Notes: generated by a model not told the origin, from the sequence alone. A stretch of DNA of 64,000 nt from Vreelandella maris (GCF_013371085.1 NZ_JABWCV010000013.1:1-64000), one strand, 5' to 3'; counted from the first letter of the stretch, positions 8,435-17,283 are shown. A program made the numbers and translations.

Positions 8435-8899
8435 ATGATTGAAGCACTCGCAAGTTTTGCATCCACCGTCCTCGTTGGCCTACTTAGCGCTTGGGTAGGC
8501 GTATTGTTTTCTTTAAAACGCTACCGGAGTGAGAAGTGGTGGGAGAAAAAAGTGGAGGCATATGAACGAATTATTAATGCCCTGCATGCCACAAAGAACT
8601 TCAATGATAAGCATTTTGATGCTGGCGTTGAAGGTGAAAAAATTAGCGATGTAGACGATCAGAAGCTGATGTCTGAAGCAGAAAAAGGTCACAACGAAAT
8701 ATTACGGACTATCGATATAGGATCTTTCTTACTTCCAGAATCAAGCGTTAATCGTCTTAAGCAGTTTGCTGCTGACGTAAACAAGATAAATTCCGAAGCA
8801 GAAAGCTGGGATGAATACCTTGATAGAGACTGGAAAGTTACAAAAGAATGCTTGGAAGACCTCAAAATACTAGCCAAACGCGACCTTAAAATCGATTGA
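8435..8899 (+). CDS. Membrane-anchored protein, probable cargo gene
   Basis: 154 aa. A single N-terminal transmembrane helix (IEALASFASTVLVGLLSAWVGVLFSL, residues 2-27) is followed by a basic stop-transfer (KRYRSEKWWEKKVEAYERI) and a long, charged, helical cytoplasmic part. The layout resembles many uncharacterised one-helix phage proteins. The region is clearly more A+T-rich than the flanking phage genes, suggesting later acquisition. The ATG at 8435 is preferred over one inside mor. It lies between mor and lysis, a common cargo position; superinfection exclusion is possible but unproven. Confidence 0.7.
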   Translation: MIEALASFASTVLVGLLSAWVGVLFSLKRYRSEKWWEKKVEAYERIINALHATKNFNDKHFDAGVEGEKISDVDDQKLMSEAEKGHNEILRTIDIGSFLLPESSVNRLKQFAADVNKINSEAESWDEYLDRDWKVTKECLEDLKILAKRDLKID

Positions 8900-9009
8900 G
8901 ACATACTCAAAACTCCTAAACCGCTTGATTCCCGCCGCCTAGCTAATCCCCTCTAGCCTGAACCTCACTGCAACGTGCTTTCGCCACCCATGCAATGAGG
9001 CTTACTCCC

Positions 9010-9372
9010 ATGCCCCACAACGATCTTTCCAACCACTTTCAGCGCCACGAGTTCGCGTGCAAATGCGGTTGCGGCTTCGATACCGTCGACCTTGAAACCC
9101 TAGTGCTGCTAGAAGACATCCGAACCCATTTTGACGTACCCGTCACCATCAACAGCGGCTGCCGATGTGAAGCCTACAACCGCCAGGTAGGCGGTGCCAC
9201 TGCCAGCCAGCATGTCTTTGGCCGGGCGGCGGACATCCGCGTGCAGGGCATTGACCCTGGCGTGGTGGCCACTTATGTGGAAACCCAGCACCCAGACGCC
9301 AGCGTTGGGCGCTACAACACCTTCACCCATGTGGATACACGCACAAGCGGCCCTGCCCGCTGGGGTGGGTGA
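9010..9372 (+). CDS. M15-family D,D-carboxypeptidase-like endolysin
   Basis: 120-aa zinc peptidase of the M15A group. It probably cuts peptide cross-links of peptidoglycan during lysis. Ligand and catalytic motifs are visible: SQHVFGRAADIRV (His and Asp) and FTHVDTR (His). CKCGCGFDT near the N-terminus is a feature of this subfamily. No signal peptide, so export would rely on the adjacent holin. The ATG at 9010 has GAGG nine bases upstream. It opens the lysis cluster, followed 3 bases later by the holin. Confidence 0.88.
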   Translation: MPHNDLSNHFQRHEFACKCGCGFDTVDLETLVLLEDIRTHFDVPVTINSGCRCEAYNRQVGGATASQHVFGRAADIRVQGIDPGVVATYVETQHPDASVGRYNTFTHVDTRTSGPARWGG

Positions 9373-9375
9373 GCA

Positions 9376-9993
9376 ATGAGCCTGAAAGGTCTACTCGGCA
9401 GTATCGACACCGAAGCGCTAAGAGGTGCTGTCTCCAAAGGTGCGCCGTTGCTTGGTTCGTTGATCGGCACCCCGGCCACCGGAGCCGCCATCGGCATGAT
9501 TGCTAAAGCGCTAGGCACCGATGCCAACCCCGATGCGATTACCCAGATGCTGGAGCGCGATCCCGAAGCCACTGCCAAGCTTCAGCTGCTGGAAAACGAA
9601 CACCAGCAAACGCTCTCCCGCATGGTGCTAGAAGCGGAAAGCGTGCGCCTAGCCGAAGTGAACAAAACCATGCGCGCCGAAGCCGCCAGCAACGATGCCT
9701 ATGTACGCCGCTGGCGGCCTACGTATGGCTACCTGACCGCTGCCGCCTGGTTTATCCAAATGACTGGTTTCACCGTCATTCTGGGTGTGGTGGCGTTCCG
9801 CAACCCCAGCGAGTTGGCCGCCGTAGTGGGCGCGCTGGGTGTCGTACTGTCAGCGCTGCTCGGGTTATGGAGCATAGCCCTGGCCGTATTGGGCATTAAC
9901 GTGCACAAGCGCAGCCAGGATAAACAAGTGGCGGCAGGCCAAGCGCCCAAAGCGGGTTTTATGGACGCTGTCGTCAAGCGCGTTGGCGGGTAA
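9376..9993 (+). CDS. 3TM-type holin
   Basis: 205 aa. An N-terminal amphipathic Gly/Ala-rich stretch (residues 20-50) and a soluble helical part are followed by RRWRPTYGYLTAAAWFIQMTGFTVILGVVAF and two more hydrophobic segments (residues 115-175), ending in a basic tail. The RRWRP motif followed by membrane segments is characteristic of the 3TM holin family of gene transfer agents and Mu-like phages. It would form inner-membrane pores that release the upstream peptidase. Confidence 0.8.
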   Translation: MSLKGLLGSIDTEALRGAVSKGAPLLGSLIGTPATGAAIGMIAKALGTDANPDAITQMLERDPEATAKLQLLENEHQQTLSRMVLEAESVRLAEVNKTMRAEAASNDAYVRRWRPTYGYLTAAAWFIQMTGFTVILGVVAFRNPSELAAVVGALGVVLSALLGLWSIALAVLGINVHKRSQDKQVAAGQAPKAGFMDAVVKRVGG

Positions 9994-10011
9994 CCAACTA
10001 AAGGGAACACG

Positions 10012-10356
10012 ATGGAAATCATCAACTGGTCAGCCGCCAAGGTGTTGTTTGACGTGATGCAAGCACTGCTGACAGCCCTGATGGCGATATATGTCTACTG
10101 GCTCAACAAACACAGGGCGAGCCAAACCGCCATTAAAGGCACCCATGAGCGTATCGATGGCGTCGAGAAAAAGGTAGTGAACCTGGAGCACAAAATGGAG
10201 CGCCTACCCAATCACGAAGACCTAGCAAAGCTGCAAGAGCAGATGTCCAAAACCAATGTGCTATTGGCCGAGATCAGTGCCAGTCAAAAAGCCACGTCGG
10301 TGCAGGTCAACCGAATGAATGACTACCTGATGAATCAGCCGCGCGGGGGTCACTAA
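10012..10356 (+). CDS. DUF2730 family protein, membrane anchor plus coiled coil
   Basis: 114 aa: one N-terminal transmembrane helix (VLFDVMQALLTALMAIYVYWL, residues 11-31) and a long coiled coil (HERIDGVEKKVVNLEHKMERL to LLAEISASQ). DUF2730 proteins lie in this place in many Mu-like phages. Topology resembles an i-spanin, but no overlapping o-spanin lipoprotein gene is seen, so a lysis role is only possible. The stop overlaps the next start by 1 base. Confidence 0.75.
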   Translation: MEIINWSAAKVLFDVMQALLTALMAIYVYWLNKHRASQTAIKGTHERIDGVEKKVVNLEHKMERLPNHEDLAKLQEQMSKTNVLLAEISASQKATSVQVNRMNDYLMNQPRGGH

Positions 10357-10661
10357 TGAGCCAGAGCTTCCAAGACTTTGAAACAGAGGGCCGTCGCTTG
10401 GTCATCCTGCGTATTCTCTCACGCCGAAACCAGTTCACGACTAACGAATACAGCCTGAACGATGAGCTGAAAGGTTCGTATGCCCACCACATCAGCCGCG
10501 ACAAGCTGCACGGCGATCTCGCATGGCTTGAAGAGCAAGGCCTAGTGATTACCCAGCAGCCGCGTGTGGGTTGGGTGGCCACCTTGACCTCCCGTGGTGC
10601 TGACTGTGCCGAAGGCCTCGCTAACGTACCAGGCGTCGCTAAACCGCGCCCAGGGCTTTAA
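10356..10661 (+). CDS. ArsR-like / VpaChn25_0724 family phage protein
   Basis: 101 aa winged-helix protein. The pattern LVILRILSRRNQFTTNEYSLNDEL, then HISRDKLHGDLAWLEEQGLVI and a wing QQPRVGWVATLTSRG fits the small phage family named after VpaChn25_0724. DNA binding is likely; role unknown. It lies between lysis and packaging genes, as usual for the family, 2 bases before the DUF3486 gene. Confidence 0.75.
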   Translation: MSQSFQDFETEGRRLVILRILSRRNQFTTNEYSLNDELKGSYAHHISRDKLHGDLAWLEEQGLVITQQPRVGWVATLTSRGADCAEGLANVPGVAKPRPGL

Positions 10662-10663
10662 CC

Positions 10664-11212
10664 ATGCCGCCTCGGAATAAAGTTTTCGACTTACCCCAAG
10701 AGGTACGCGAGCAACTAAACGAGCGGCTCGTTAGCAGCGGCTTTCAGGGCTACGAAGCGTTAGCGGGCTGGCTAAGCGAGCGCGGTTATAACGTTTCCAA
10801 AAGCTCAGTGCATCGCTATGGCCAGGACTTGCAAGAAGAGTTCGAGGAAGCCATGGGCGATGTGCGTAAAACCACCGAACTAGCCCGCGCCATGGCCAGT
10901 GAAGGCGAAGACGAAAGCGGCCACTTGATCGACGCCACCGCCCGGATCGTACAAGACCAACTGCTGCGTATCTCCATCGCCATGCGTAAAGCCGAGCACG
11001 AACCCGATGTGGCGGCAAAGCACCTCAGCAGCGTGACCAAAGCCCTGGCCGATATTGGCCGTGTCTCACTTAGCCAGAAAAAGTGGGCTAAAGAGTTGCG
11101 GGTAGAAGTCGCCAAAGAGGCAGCGGAGAAAGCCGAAACCAGCATGGCCACCCAAGGCATGAGCCGCGCAGCGATCGACGCCATCAAGCGCGATATTCTG
11201 GGGATTGCCTAA
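10664..11212 (+). CDS. DUF3486 protein, small terminase (Mu gp27-like)
   Basis: 182 aa. An N-terminal HTH (VREQLNERLVSSGFQGYEALAGWLSERGYNVSKSSVHRYG) followed by long helices is typical of DUF3486/Mu gp27, thought to be the DNA-recognising small terminase subunit. It begins just before, and overlaps by 1 base, the large terminase gene. It would recognise phage DNA near the left end for headful packaging. Confidence 0.85.
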   Translation: MPPRNKVFDLPQEVREQLNERLVSSGFQGYEALAGWLSERGYNVSKSSVHRYGQDLQEEFEEAMGDVRKTTELARAMASEGEDESGHLIDATARIVQDQLLRISIAMRKAEHEPDVAAKHLSSVTKALADIGRVSLSQKKWAKELRVEVAKEAAEKAETSMATQGMSRAAIDAIKRDILGIA

Positions 11213-12744
11213 TGACCGCCGCACTTTCTACAGCGCCCGCTACCGTGCTACCTGAATCCGTTCTGCTGCCGTATCAAAAGGCGTGGATCGAAGACACCTC
11301 AGATCTCAAGATCGCAGAGAAAAGCCGCCGTACCGGCCTGACCTGGGGCGAAGCCGCCGATGCCGTGCTAACGGCCAGCAGCGCCAAAGCTGCCGGTGGT
11401 ACCAACCACTTCTATGTCGGCTCCAACAAGGACATGGCCATCGAGTTTATCGATGCCTGCGCCATGTGGGCCAAAGCGTTCAACCGTGCCGCATCGCATA
11501 TCCAGGAAGAACTTTATCAAGATGAGGATAAAGATATCCTCACCTTCAATATCCACTTTGCCAGCGGCTTCAAGATCCAAGCGCTTAGCTCGCGCCCCAG
11601 CAACATGCGTGGCCGCCAGGGTAACGTCACGATTGACGAAGCCGCATTTCACGACCAGCTCGCCGAAGTACTGAAGGCGGCTTTGGCCCTTACCATGTGG
11701 GGCGCAAAGGTGCGCCTGATAAGCACCCACAACGGCGTGGAGAACGTTTTCAATGAGCTGATCCAAGACAGCCGAGCGAAAAAGAAACGCTACAGCGTTC
11801 ACCGCATCACGCTGGATGACGCCTGCGAACAAGGGCTCTACCAGCGCATTTGCCAAGTGCGCGGTAAGATCTGGACGCCAGAGGCAGAGGAAGAATGGAA
11901 GGCCAACCTGCTCAAGGACACGGCCATGCGGGAAGACGCCCTAGAGGAATATTACTGCGTACCTAAAGCAGGCGGTGGTGCCTACCTCTCACGCGCCATG
12001 ATCGAAGCGCGCATGGTCGATGCGCCAGTGATTCGTTTTGAAGGCAGCGCAGAGTTCAACGCAGTACCCGAGCACTACCGGGCACTGGAAATAAACGCCT
12101 GGTGTATTGAACACCTGCTGCCCTTGCTCGAAAAACTCGACAGTAAGCTGGCCCACTGCTTTGGCGAAGACTTTGGCCGCAGTGGGGATTTAACCGTCAT
12201 CGCCCCCATGGCCATCACCCAGCAGCTCGTGCGCCAAGTGCCGTTTCTGGTCGAGCTGCGCAACGTGCCGTTCAAGCAGCAAGAGCAAGTGCTGTTCTTT
12301 ATTGCTGATCGCCTGCCACGCCTGCAAGGCGGTGCCCTGGATGGTCGCGGCAACGGCCAGTACTTAGCCGAGCAAGCGGCAGAACGCTACGGCAGCATCG
12401 TCGAAGTGGTCATGCTTTCCCAAAGCTGGTACCTGAACAATATGCCGCCGTTCAAGGCCGCCTTTGAAGATGAGCTGATCAGCCTTCCCCGCGATAGCAA
12501 CGTGGTCGATGACTTGCGCGCCCTGCAGGTGATCAAGGGCGTGCCCAAACTGCCCGATGCGAAAACCGGCGAAAGTAAAGACCGCCACGGCGACGCGGCT
12601 ATCGCGCTGGCCATGGCGTACTACGCCAGCCTGATGGACGTGATCCCGATTGAATTCACCCCCGCGCCCCTGCCTGGTGTTTCCAACCAGGACATCGACG
12701 ACATTGAACACGCCGGATTCGGCATAGGAGGCGGCGCATGGTAA
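11212..12744 (+). CDS. Terminase large subunit (Mu gp28-like)
   Basis: 510-aa packaging motor and nuclease. The ATPase half begins VLLPYQKAWIEDTSDLKIAEKSRRTGLTW, where KSRRTGLTW is the modified Walker A of this family; Walker B is NVTIDEAAF. The C-terminal RNase-H-fold nuclease includes HCFGEDFGRSGDLTVIAP and KDRHGDAAIAL with the expected acidic residues. Full length for the family. It overlaps the portal gene by 7 bases. Confidence 0.93.
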   Translation: MTAALSTAPATVLPESVLLPYQKAWIEDTSDLKIAEKSRRTGLTWGEAADAVLTASSAKAAGGTNHFYVGSNKDMAIEFIDACAMWAKAFNRAASHIQEELYQDEDKDILTFNIHFASGFKIQALSSRPSNMRGRQGNVTIDEAAFHDQLAEVLKAALALTMWGAKVRLISTHNGVENVFNELIQDSRAKKKRYSVHRITLDDACEQGLYQRICQVRGKIWTPEAEEEWKANLLKDTAMREDALEEYYCVPKAGGGAYLSRAMIEARMVDAPVIRFEGSAEFNAVPEHYRALEINAWCIEHLLPLLEKLDSKLAHCFGEDFGRSGDLTVIAPMAITQQLVRQVPFLVELRNVPFKQQEQVLFFIADRLPRLQGGALDGRGNGQYLAEQAAERYGSIVEVVMLSQSWYLNNMPPFKAAFEDELISLPRDSNVVDDLRALQVIKGVPKLPDAKTGESKDRHGDAAIALAMAYYASLMDVIPIEFTPAPLPGVSNQDIDDIEHAGFGIGGGAW

Positions 12745-14330
12745 GCCCCAAAGCACTTATCAAAAAACTGTTTGGCAATGAAAGCAGCCAGGCGCTGGAA
12801 GAAGAACAAACCCAAGACGCCCGCATTGGCCAGCTCAAGCGCGAGTTCGCCGAACACCCCACCAAGGGGCTAACGCCTGCAAAGCTTTACCAGATCCTTG
12901 AAGCCGCCGAGCAAGGCGACCTGAAGGCGCAGTCTGAACTCTTTGACGACATGGAGGAGAAGGATTCTCAGATCGGCGCGGATCTCGGCAAGCGCCGCCA
13001 GCTTGCCGCAGAGCTGGAGTGGCAGATCGTACCGCCCGACGGTGCAGATGCCCGTGAGAAGAAAGCCACCGAACAGGCCATTGAGGTATTTGGAGCCCTC
13101 GAAGTCGAAGACCTAATCTTGGATCTCGGCACCGGCATCGGCCACGGCTGGGCCAATCTTGAACTGCCGTGGCAGCGCGATGCCGCGATGCGCTACATAG
13201 AACAGCCCACTCTGCGCCCTCATAGCTGGTTCCGGCTCCACCCGGATGATCAGAACTGCATCACGCTGCGCGACATGAGCGCCACCGGTGCCGAGCTGTG
13301 GCCATTGGGATGGGTGCAACACCGCCACCGCGCTAAGTCCGGATATGTCGCCCGCATGGGCTTACACCGCATGTTGGCTTGGCCGTACCTGTTCCAGAAC
13401 TACGCCCTGGGCGACCTAGCGCAGTTGCTGGAAATCTACGGCATGCCTGCCCGCATCGGTAAATATCCTAAAAACGCCACCGAAAAAGAGAAAGCCACGC
13501 TGCTGCGTGCTGTTGTGACCTTGGGCCAGAATGCCGCTGGCATCATTCCCGATGGCATGGCGATAGAGTTCATGGAAGCTGCTGGCAAAGGGTCATCATC
13601 GGACGTTTACAAAGTGATGATGGATTGGTGCGAACGCGCCAAAGCCAAGGCCATCCTGGGCGGCACGCTCACCAGTGGCACCGGCGAAGGCACCAACACA
13701 AACGCGCTGGGCAATGTTCACGAGCGCGGACAAACCAGCCTGATTCGCTCCGACGTACGCCAGTACGCAGGCAGCGTTCGTAAAAGCATCCTATGGCCTA
13801 TGGCGGCGCTGAACTTCGGCATTGATAAGCCAAACCGTGCACCGCGCTTCTATCTGGACACCGGTGAAACCGAAGACCTCGAACGCCTATCGAAGTCATT
13901 GCCCACTTTCGTGGATATGGGCGCGAAGATCCCGCTGTGGTGGCTGCATGAGAAAAGCGGCATCCCCAAAGCCGCCGAAGGCGAAGATGTGCTGATGCCA
14001 AAAGCGGCGCCAAATGCCTTTGGTGCGCTACGTTTGGCACAGACTGCACCCCACAAACGCATTGCGGCCTTGCGGTTGGGCGACAGCGACGAACCCGACG
14101 CTGCCGATCTTCAGCTTGAGCGCCTGCAGCGTGAGGGCGATGCCGCCCTTGAGCCCTGGGTGGAGCGTATCCGCGCGTTAGTCGATGAGGTCAACAGCCT
14201 GGAAGAACTGCGCGACCGCCTGGTCGAGCTAGCCCCCGACCTGCCGGTTAAAGACTTCGCCGAGGTAATGACCGAAGCGCTTGCCGCTGCCCATGTTGTT
14301 GGTCGTTACGACATTATCGAGGGGGTCTAA
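12738..14330 (+). CDS. Portal protein (Mu gp29-like, DUF935)
   Basis: 530 aa, the dodecameric portal through which DNA enters the head. DUF935 features: MVSPKALIKKLFGNE, AAEQGDLKAQSELFDDMEEKDSQIGADLGKRRQ, GHGWANLELPW, and HSWFRLHPDDQ. Length matches Mu gp29 (about 512). It overlaps the terminase before it and the F-like gene after it by 1 base, so the packaging and head genes form one translational run. Confidence 0.93.
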   Translation: MVSPKALIKKLFGNESSQALEEEQTQDARIGQLKREFAEHPTKGLTPAKLYQILEAAEQGDLKAQSELFDDMEEKDSQIGADLGKRRQLAAELEWQIVPPDGADAREKKATEQAIEVFGALEVEDLILDLGTGIGHGWANLELPWQRDAAMRYIEQPTLRPHSWFRLHPDDQNCITLRDMSATGAELWPLGWVQHRHRAKSGYVARMGLHRMLAWPYLFQNYALGDLAQLLEIYGMPARIGKYPKNATEKEKATLLRAVVTLGQNAAGIIPDGMAIEFMEAAGKGSSSDVYKVMMDWCERAKAKAILGGTLTSGTGEGTNTNALGNVHERGQTSLIRSDVRQYAGSVRKSILWPMAALNFGIDKPNRAPRFYLDTGETEDLERLSKSLPTFVDMGAKIPLWWLHEKSGIPKAAEGEDVLMPKAAPNAFGALRLAQTAPHKRIAALRLGDSDEPDAADLQLERLQREGDAALEPWVERIRALVDEVNSLEELRDRLVELAPDLPVKDFAEVMTEALAAAHVVGRYDIIEGV

Positions 14331-15562
14331 TGCCTGCCGCCGAGTTTGGCTCGCTGCCGTTTGCTGAACAGATTGAGGCCATGCGTGAAAAGGTGGCAAT
14401 CCCCACCAACACCTGGTCGGATGTTTACGGCGCCGAAAACGACCAAGCGTTTATGGTCGCCGGTGCCAGCCGCCAGGCCATCGTTGAGGACTTCCAGCGC
14501 TCCATCCAAACGATGATCGAAGAAGGCAAGACGCTGGCCGACTTCCGTAAGGACTTCGACCAGATCGTCGAGCGCCATGGCTGGGCCTACAAGGGCAGTC
14601 GCAGTTGGCGCACCCGCGTCATCTACGACACAAACCTACGTCAGAGCTACGCCGCCGGTCGTGAACGCCAGATGGAAGATCCAGCGCTGCGCCGCTTGCG
14701 GCCCTTTGGGCTGTACCGCCATGGCGGCAGCGAGAACCCACGTTCTGCACACCTGGCCAACGATGGCCGCGTAGTGCCGCTGGATGATCCCTGGTGGGAT
14801 GTCTGGACACCTCAAAATGGCTACGGCTGCAGCTGCAAAAAGTACATGGTCAGCCGCCGCCAGGCTGAGCGCGAAGGTTACACCGTTTCTGAGCGGGGCC
14901 CCGAGATCGAGTACGTCGAGCGCACCATCGGCGAGAATGGCCCCAACCCGCGCACAGTGCGCGTACCTAAAGGAATTGATCCCGGCTTTGACCACCGCCC
15001 TGGCAGTGGCCGTGCAAGAGGCATTACACCCAGGCCCACCAGCCAACCCGCTGCGAGTTCCGGCACAGTGACACCCGCACGGCGTGCCCAGGACACGATG
15101 CCCGATTACCGCGAGGCCACCGCAGAACTTCTGGAAGCCGGTCAGCCGACCGAGCGTTACGTGGATGCCTTCCTGCAAACCTTCGGCACACGGCGCGGTG
15201 GTGAAACGCGCCGCTTTACCGATGCCGTGGGCGAGTCGCTGCCGATCAGCGAGGATCTGTTCCGCGACGGTCGTGGCGGCTGGTCTCTGCCAAGTGATGG
15301 GCAAAACCTGAACGCACTGGCCCGCACCCTGCGCGAGCCGGATGAAATATGGACGGCCCTGGAAATCAGCGAAGGCGAACGCCCGCGCCTACGCAGACGT
15401 TACCTTGCACGCTTTGCACTGGAAGGCGGTGAGGAAGGCCTGTTCATGGTCGACTGGGGTCGCAACGGCTGGACAGGCCAACGCCTGGACAATGCCGCCG
15501 CGATGGAAGCCTGGCGGCAAGGCGTTCGCCTGTACCGTCGTCGTGATGAGGAGACAGACTAA
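14330..15562 (+). CDS. F: Mu F-like head morphogenesis protein with C-terminal PBECR2-like nuclease domain
   Basis: 410 aa. The first 190 residues form the phage Mu F minor head domain (RSWRTRVIYDTNLRQSYAAGRERQ, HLANDGRVVPLDDPWWDVWTPQNGYGCSC). After a Pro/Gly/Arg linker (about 225-255), residues 280-405 (DAVGESLPISEDLF, ARTLREPDEIWTALE, RLRRRYLARF, DWGRNGWTG) resemble the PBECR2 group of Barnase/EndoU/RelE-like nucleases often fused to phage head proteins. Such a domain could be injected with the DNA; this is inference from domain architecture. It overlaps both neighbours by 1 base. Confidence 0.88.
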   Translation: MPAAEFGSLPFAEQIEAMREKVAIPTNTWSDVYGAENDQAFMVAGASRQAIVEDFQRSIQTMIEEGKTLADFRKDFDQIVERHGWAYKGSRSWRTRVIYDTNLRQSYAAGRERQMEDPALRRLRPFGLYRHGGSENPRSAHLANDGRVVPLDDPWWDVWTPQNGYGCSCKKYMVSRRQAEREGYTVSERGPEIEYVERTIGENGPNPRTVRVPKGIDPGFDHRPGSGRARGITPRPTSQPAASSGTVTPARRAQDTMPDYREATAELLEAGQPTERYVDAFLQTFGTRRGGETRRFTDAVGESLPISEDLFRDGRGGWSLPSDGQNLNALARTLREPDEIWTALEISEGERPRLRRRYLARFALEGGEEGLFMVDWGRNGWTGQRLDNAAAMEAWRQGVRLYRRRDEETD

Positions 15563-16008
15563 TGGCAGGCATTACACTCGACTTCCGCATTGATGATGAA
15601 AAGGTCATGCGCGCCCTGGGCGAACTCAACCAGCGCGGCCTCGACGCCCAGCCCGCGATGGCGGCGATTGGTGAAGACCTGGACCGGTCTACCCGAAACC
15701 GCTTTGATGAGCAGGTCTCACCCAGCGGTGACCCGTGGGAGCCTCTCTCCGACGCATACCGTAAGCGCAAGCCCCAGCGGCAGGATGAGATCCTGGTGCT
15801 TAACACCTACCTGCGCGATACCAACCGTTACGACGCTGGGCCGGACTACCTCGAATACGGCACCGACCGCATTTACGGTGCCAGCATGCACTTCGGCGAT
15901 GAAGAGCGCGGCATACCCGAACGCAACTGGCTAGGCTTCTCAAGCGACGACGAAGCCAACGCGATAGAGACCCTACTGGACTATCTGGGCGAGCCATTAG
16001 GCGAATAA
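15562..16008 (+). CDS. G: Phage virion morphogenesis protein (Mu gpG-like)
   Basis: 148 aa of the virion morphogenesis family that includes Mu G and P2 gpS, implicated in tail completion or head-tail joining. Signature pieces: IGEDLDRSTRNRFDEQVSPSGDPWEPLSDAYRKRKP, ILVLNTYLRD, YGTDRIYGASMHFGDEERGIPERNWLGF. The last 28 codons and about 85 bases of downstream DNA recur at 17,800-17,985 (see the relic entries). Thus this gene marks the left edge of an inserted cargo locus. Confidence 0.9.
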   Translation: MAGITLDFRIDDEKVMRALGELNQRGLDAQPAMAAIGEDLDRSTRNRFDEQVSPSGDPWEPLSDAYRKRKPQRQDEILVLNTYLRDTNRYDAGPDYLEYGTDRIYGASMHFGDEERGIPERNWLGFSSDDEANAIETLLDYLGEPLGE

Positions 16009-16157
16009 CCAACGCAGCCCTGTAAGCCCTGCTAATGCGCTACTCGCAACGCTGGCCCGACTTTTGCTCCATAGGCGCGTTAGACCCGCGTTAGATTTTA
16101 ATTAGGCACCACTTATTACTCAGGCGTTGGCCCACAAGTGGTATCAGGGCGTTGGTG

Positions 16158-16205
16158 TTGACGTTGCGTTCAGCCCCCTGTACTCTTATTCAACCTTAGG
16201 TTGAA
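16158..16205 (+). promoter_or_regulatory. Promoter with palindromic operator for XRE-ImmA cassette
   Basis: TTGACG at 16158-16163, a 17-base spacer and TACTCT at 16181-16186 make a convincing sigma-70 promoter. Immediately after the -10 is a perfect 7-bp inverted repeat TTCAACC-TTA-GGTTGAA (16189-16205). Its place across the transcription start is ideal for autorepression by the XRE protein encoded 65 bases downstream. Confidence 0.65.
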
Positions 16206-16269
16206 CTGCGCTACTTATAGTGAAATTTGTGTTCCCAAGGTAACTACAACGTCGGAGAGGAGAACGGTC

Positions 16270-16653
16270 ATGAAAATTACAGAACTAGGAAGGTTTCTGA
16301 GAATACTCAGGCTGAACAATGCTGAAATCATGAAAACGATGGCCGAAAAAGTAAATATCAGCGTCGCATATTTGTCTTCTGTGGAGCTCGGAAAGAAAGC
16401 TCCCTCTAGCAAAATGCTGAAGAATATAGAGATGTCTTATGGGTTAAAAGGTGATGAGCTTGAACAGTTCCGCGTGGCTGCAGCCAAGTCACTGGACTCT
16501 TTGAGCATTGACTTAAAAGACTCATCTGAGGAAGACAAAAAGCTTGCAATGGTTTTTGCTAGAAAAATACAGGACTTAAATGGAAGCGAAAAAGAAAAAC
16601 TGACGCGTATGCTTGAAAAAGGAGGACAGCATGAATCGATCACATGCGACTAA
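16270..16653 (+). CDS. XRE-family HTH regulator (cargo)
   Basis: 127 aa. Residues 1-60 form a Cro/CI-type HTH (LGRFLRILRLNNAEIMKTMAEKVNISVAYLSSVELGKKAPSSKMLKNI). The C-terminal half is charged and helical. GGAGAGGAG upstream supports the ATG at 16270. The stop lies 23 bases inside the ImmA-like gene, so the two are translationally coupled. XRE plus ImmA pairs work as repressor and anti-repressor protease in ICEBs1, or as toxin-antitoxin-like pairs. Composition is A+T-richer than the phage genes around it. Confidence 0.85.
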   Translation: MKITELGRFLRILRLNNAEIMKTMAEKVNISVAYLSSVELGKKAPSSKMLKNIEMSYGLKGDELEQFRVAAAKSLDSLSIDLKDSSEEDKKLAMVFARKIQDLNGSEKEKLTRMLEKGGQHESITCD

Positions 16654-17224
16654 AGCAACCCCTAAAACCAAAGCTGATATCAGAGCCATTGCCCAAGGCA
16701 TTCGTGATGTGATTACTGGTTTGATGGTCAGCCATGATGGGGAGGCAGTTCATTGCCTTCCCATGATGAGAATTTTTGAGATGCTTTACATCCAAGAAGA
16801 GCTAGCGATGGAGATTGTGCCTGACGATGAGCTTAAGGATGCAGTTGCAGAGACAGAACCTGATGAGCAACTCATCAAAATACGTGAGTCTGACTATAAC
16901 TCAGCAGCGGCTGGGGACAGGGATGCGTTATTTACGCTGGCTCATGAACTAGGCCATCTTTTTATGCATGCTGACCAACCCAAAACGTTTGCACGCTCAA
17001 GTATAAAGTACTCACTTGAAAGCGATTGTGAATGGCAAGCAAATACATTTGCTAGCGAGTTTTTGGTTGATAGAAGGCTAGTGGATACGAAATGGAGCAT
17101 TCATAAGGTACAAGAGACATTCGGGGTCACTTGGGAGATTGCTCGAGATGCACTTGAGGAGAAAAAAAGGGAAGAAAAGCTCGCACACCAACTGCAGCGG
17201 CTTAACCTTCCCTCTCTATCCTGA
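16631..17224 (+). CDS. ImmA/IrrE-family metallopeptidase (cargo)
   Basis: 197 aa zinc peptidase. The HEXXH motif is in LFTLAHELGHLFMH (around residue 105), and the downstream acidic ligand lies in ESDCEWQANTFASEFLV, as usual in COG2856. In known systems the peptidase cleaves its partner XRE protein, here the overlapping upstream gene, after a stress signal. GGAGGA precedes the ATG at 16631. Its target in this phage could instead be the main repressor; the sequence does not tell. Confidence 0.88.
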   Translation: MNRSHATKATPKTKADIRAIAQGIRDVITGLMVSHDGEAVHCLPMMRIFEMLYIQEELAMEIVPDDELKDAVAETEPDEQLIKIRESDYNSAAAGDRDALFTLAHELGHLFMHADQPKTFARSSIKYSLESDCEWQANTFASEFLVDRRLVDTKWSIHKVQETFGVTWEIARDALEEKKREEKLAHQLQRLNLPSLS

Positions 17225-17283
17225 GGTGTGATTGGAACAAAGGAGAAACCGCCCTCCTTTGTGCATAGAATCCAACCTACACC
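17225..17283 (+). repeat. Long interrupted hairpin after ImmA gene
   Basis: Starting at the immA stop, nested complementary arms pair: GGTGT with ACACC, TTGGA with TCCAA, and ACAAAGGAG (17237-17245) with CTCCTTTGT (17254-17262). The total folded length is about 59 bases. No T run follows. It may stabilise the message end or be a structured RNA element. Confidence 0.4.
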
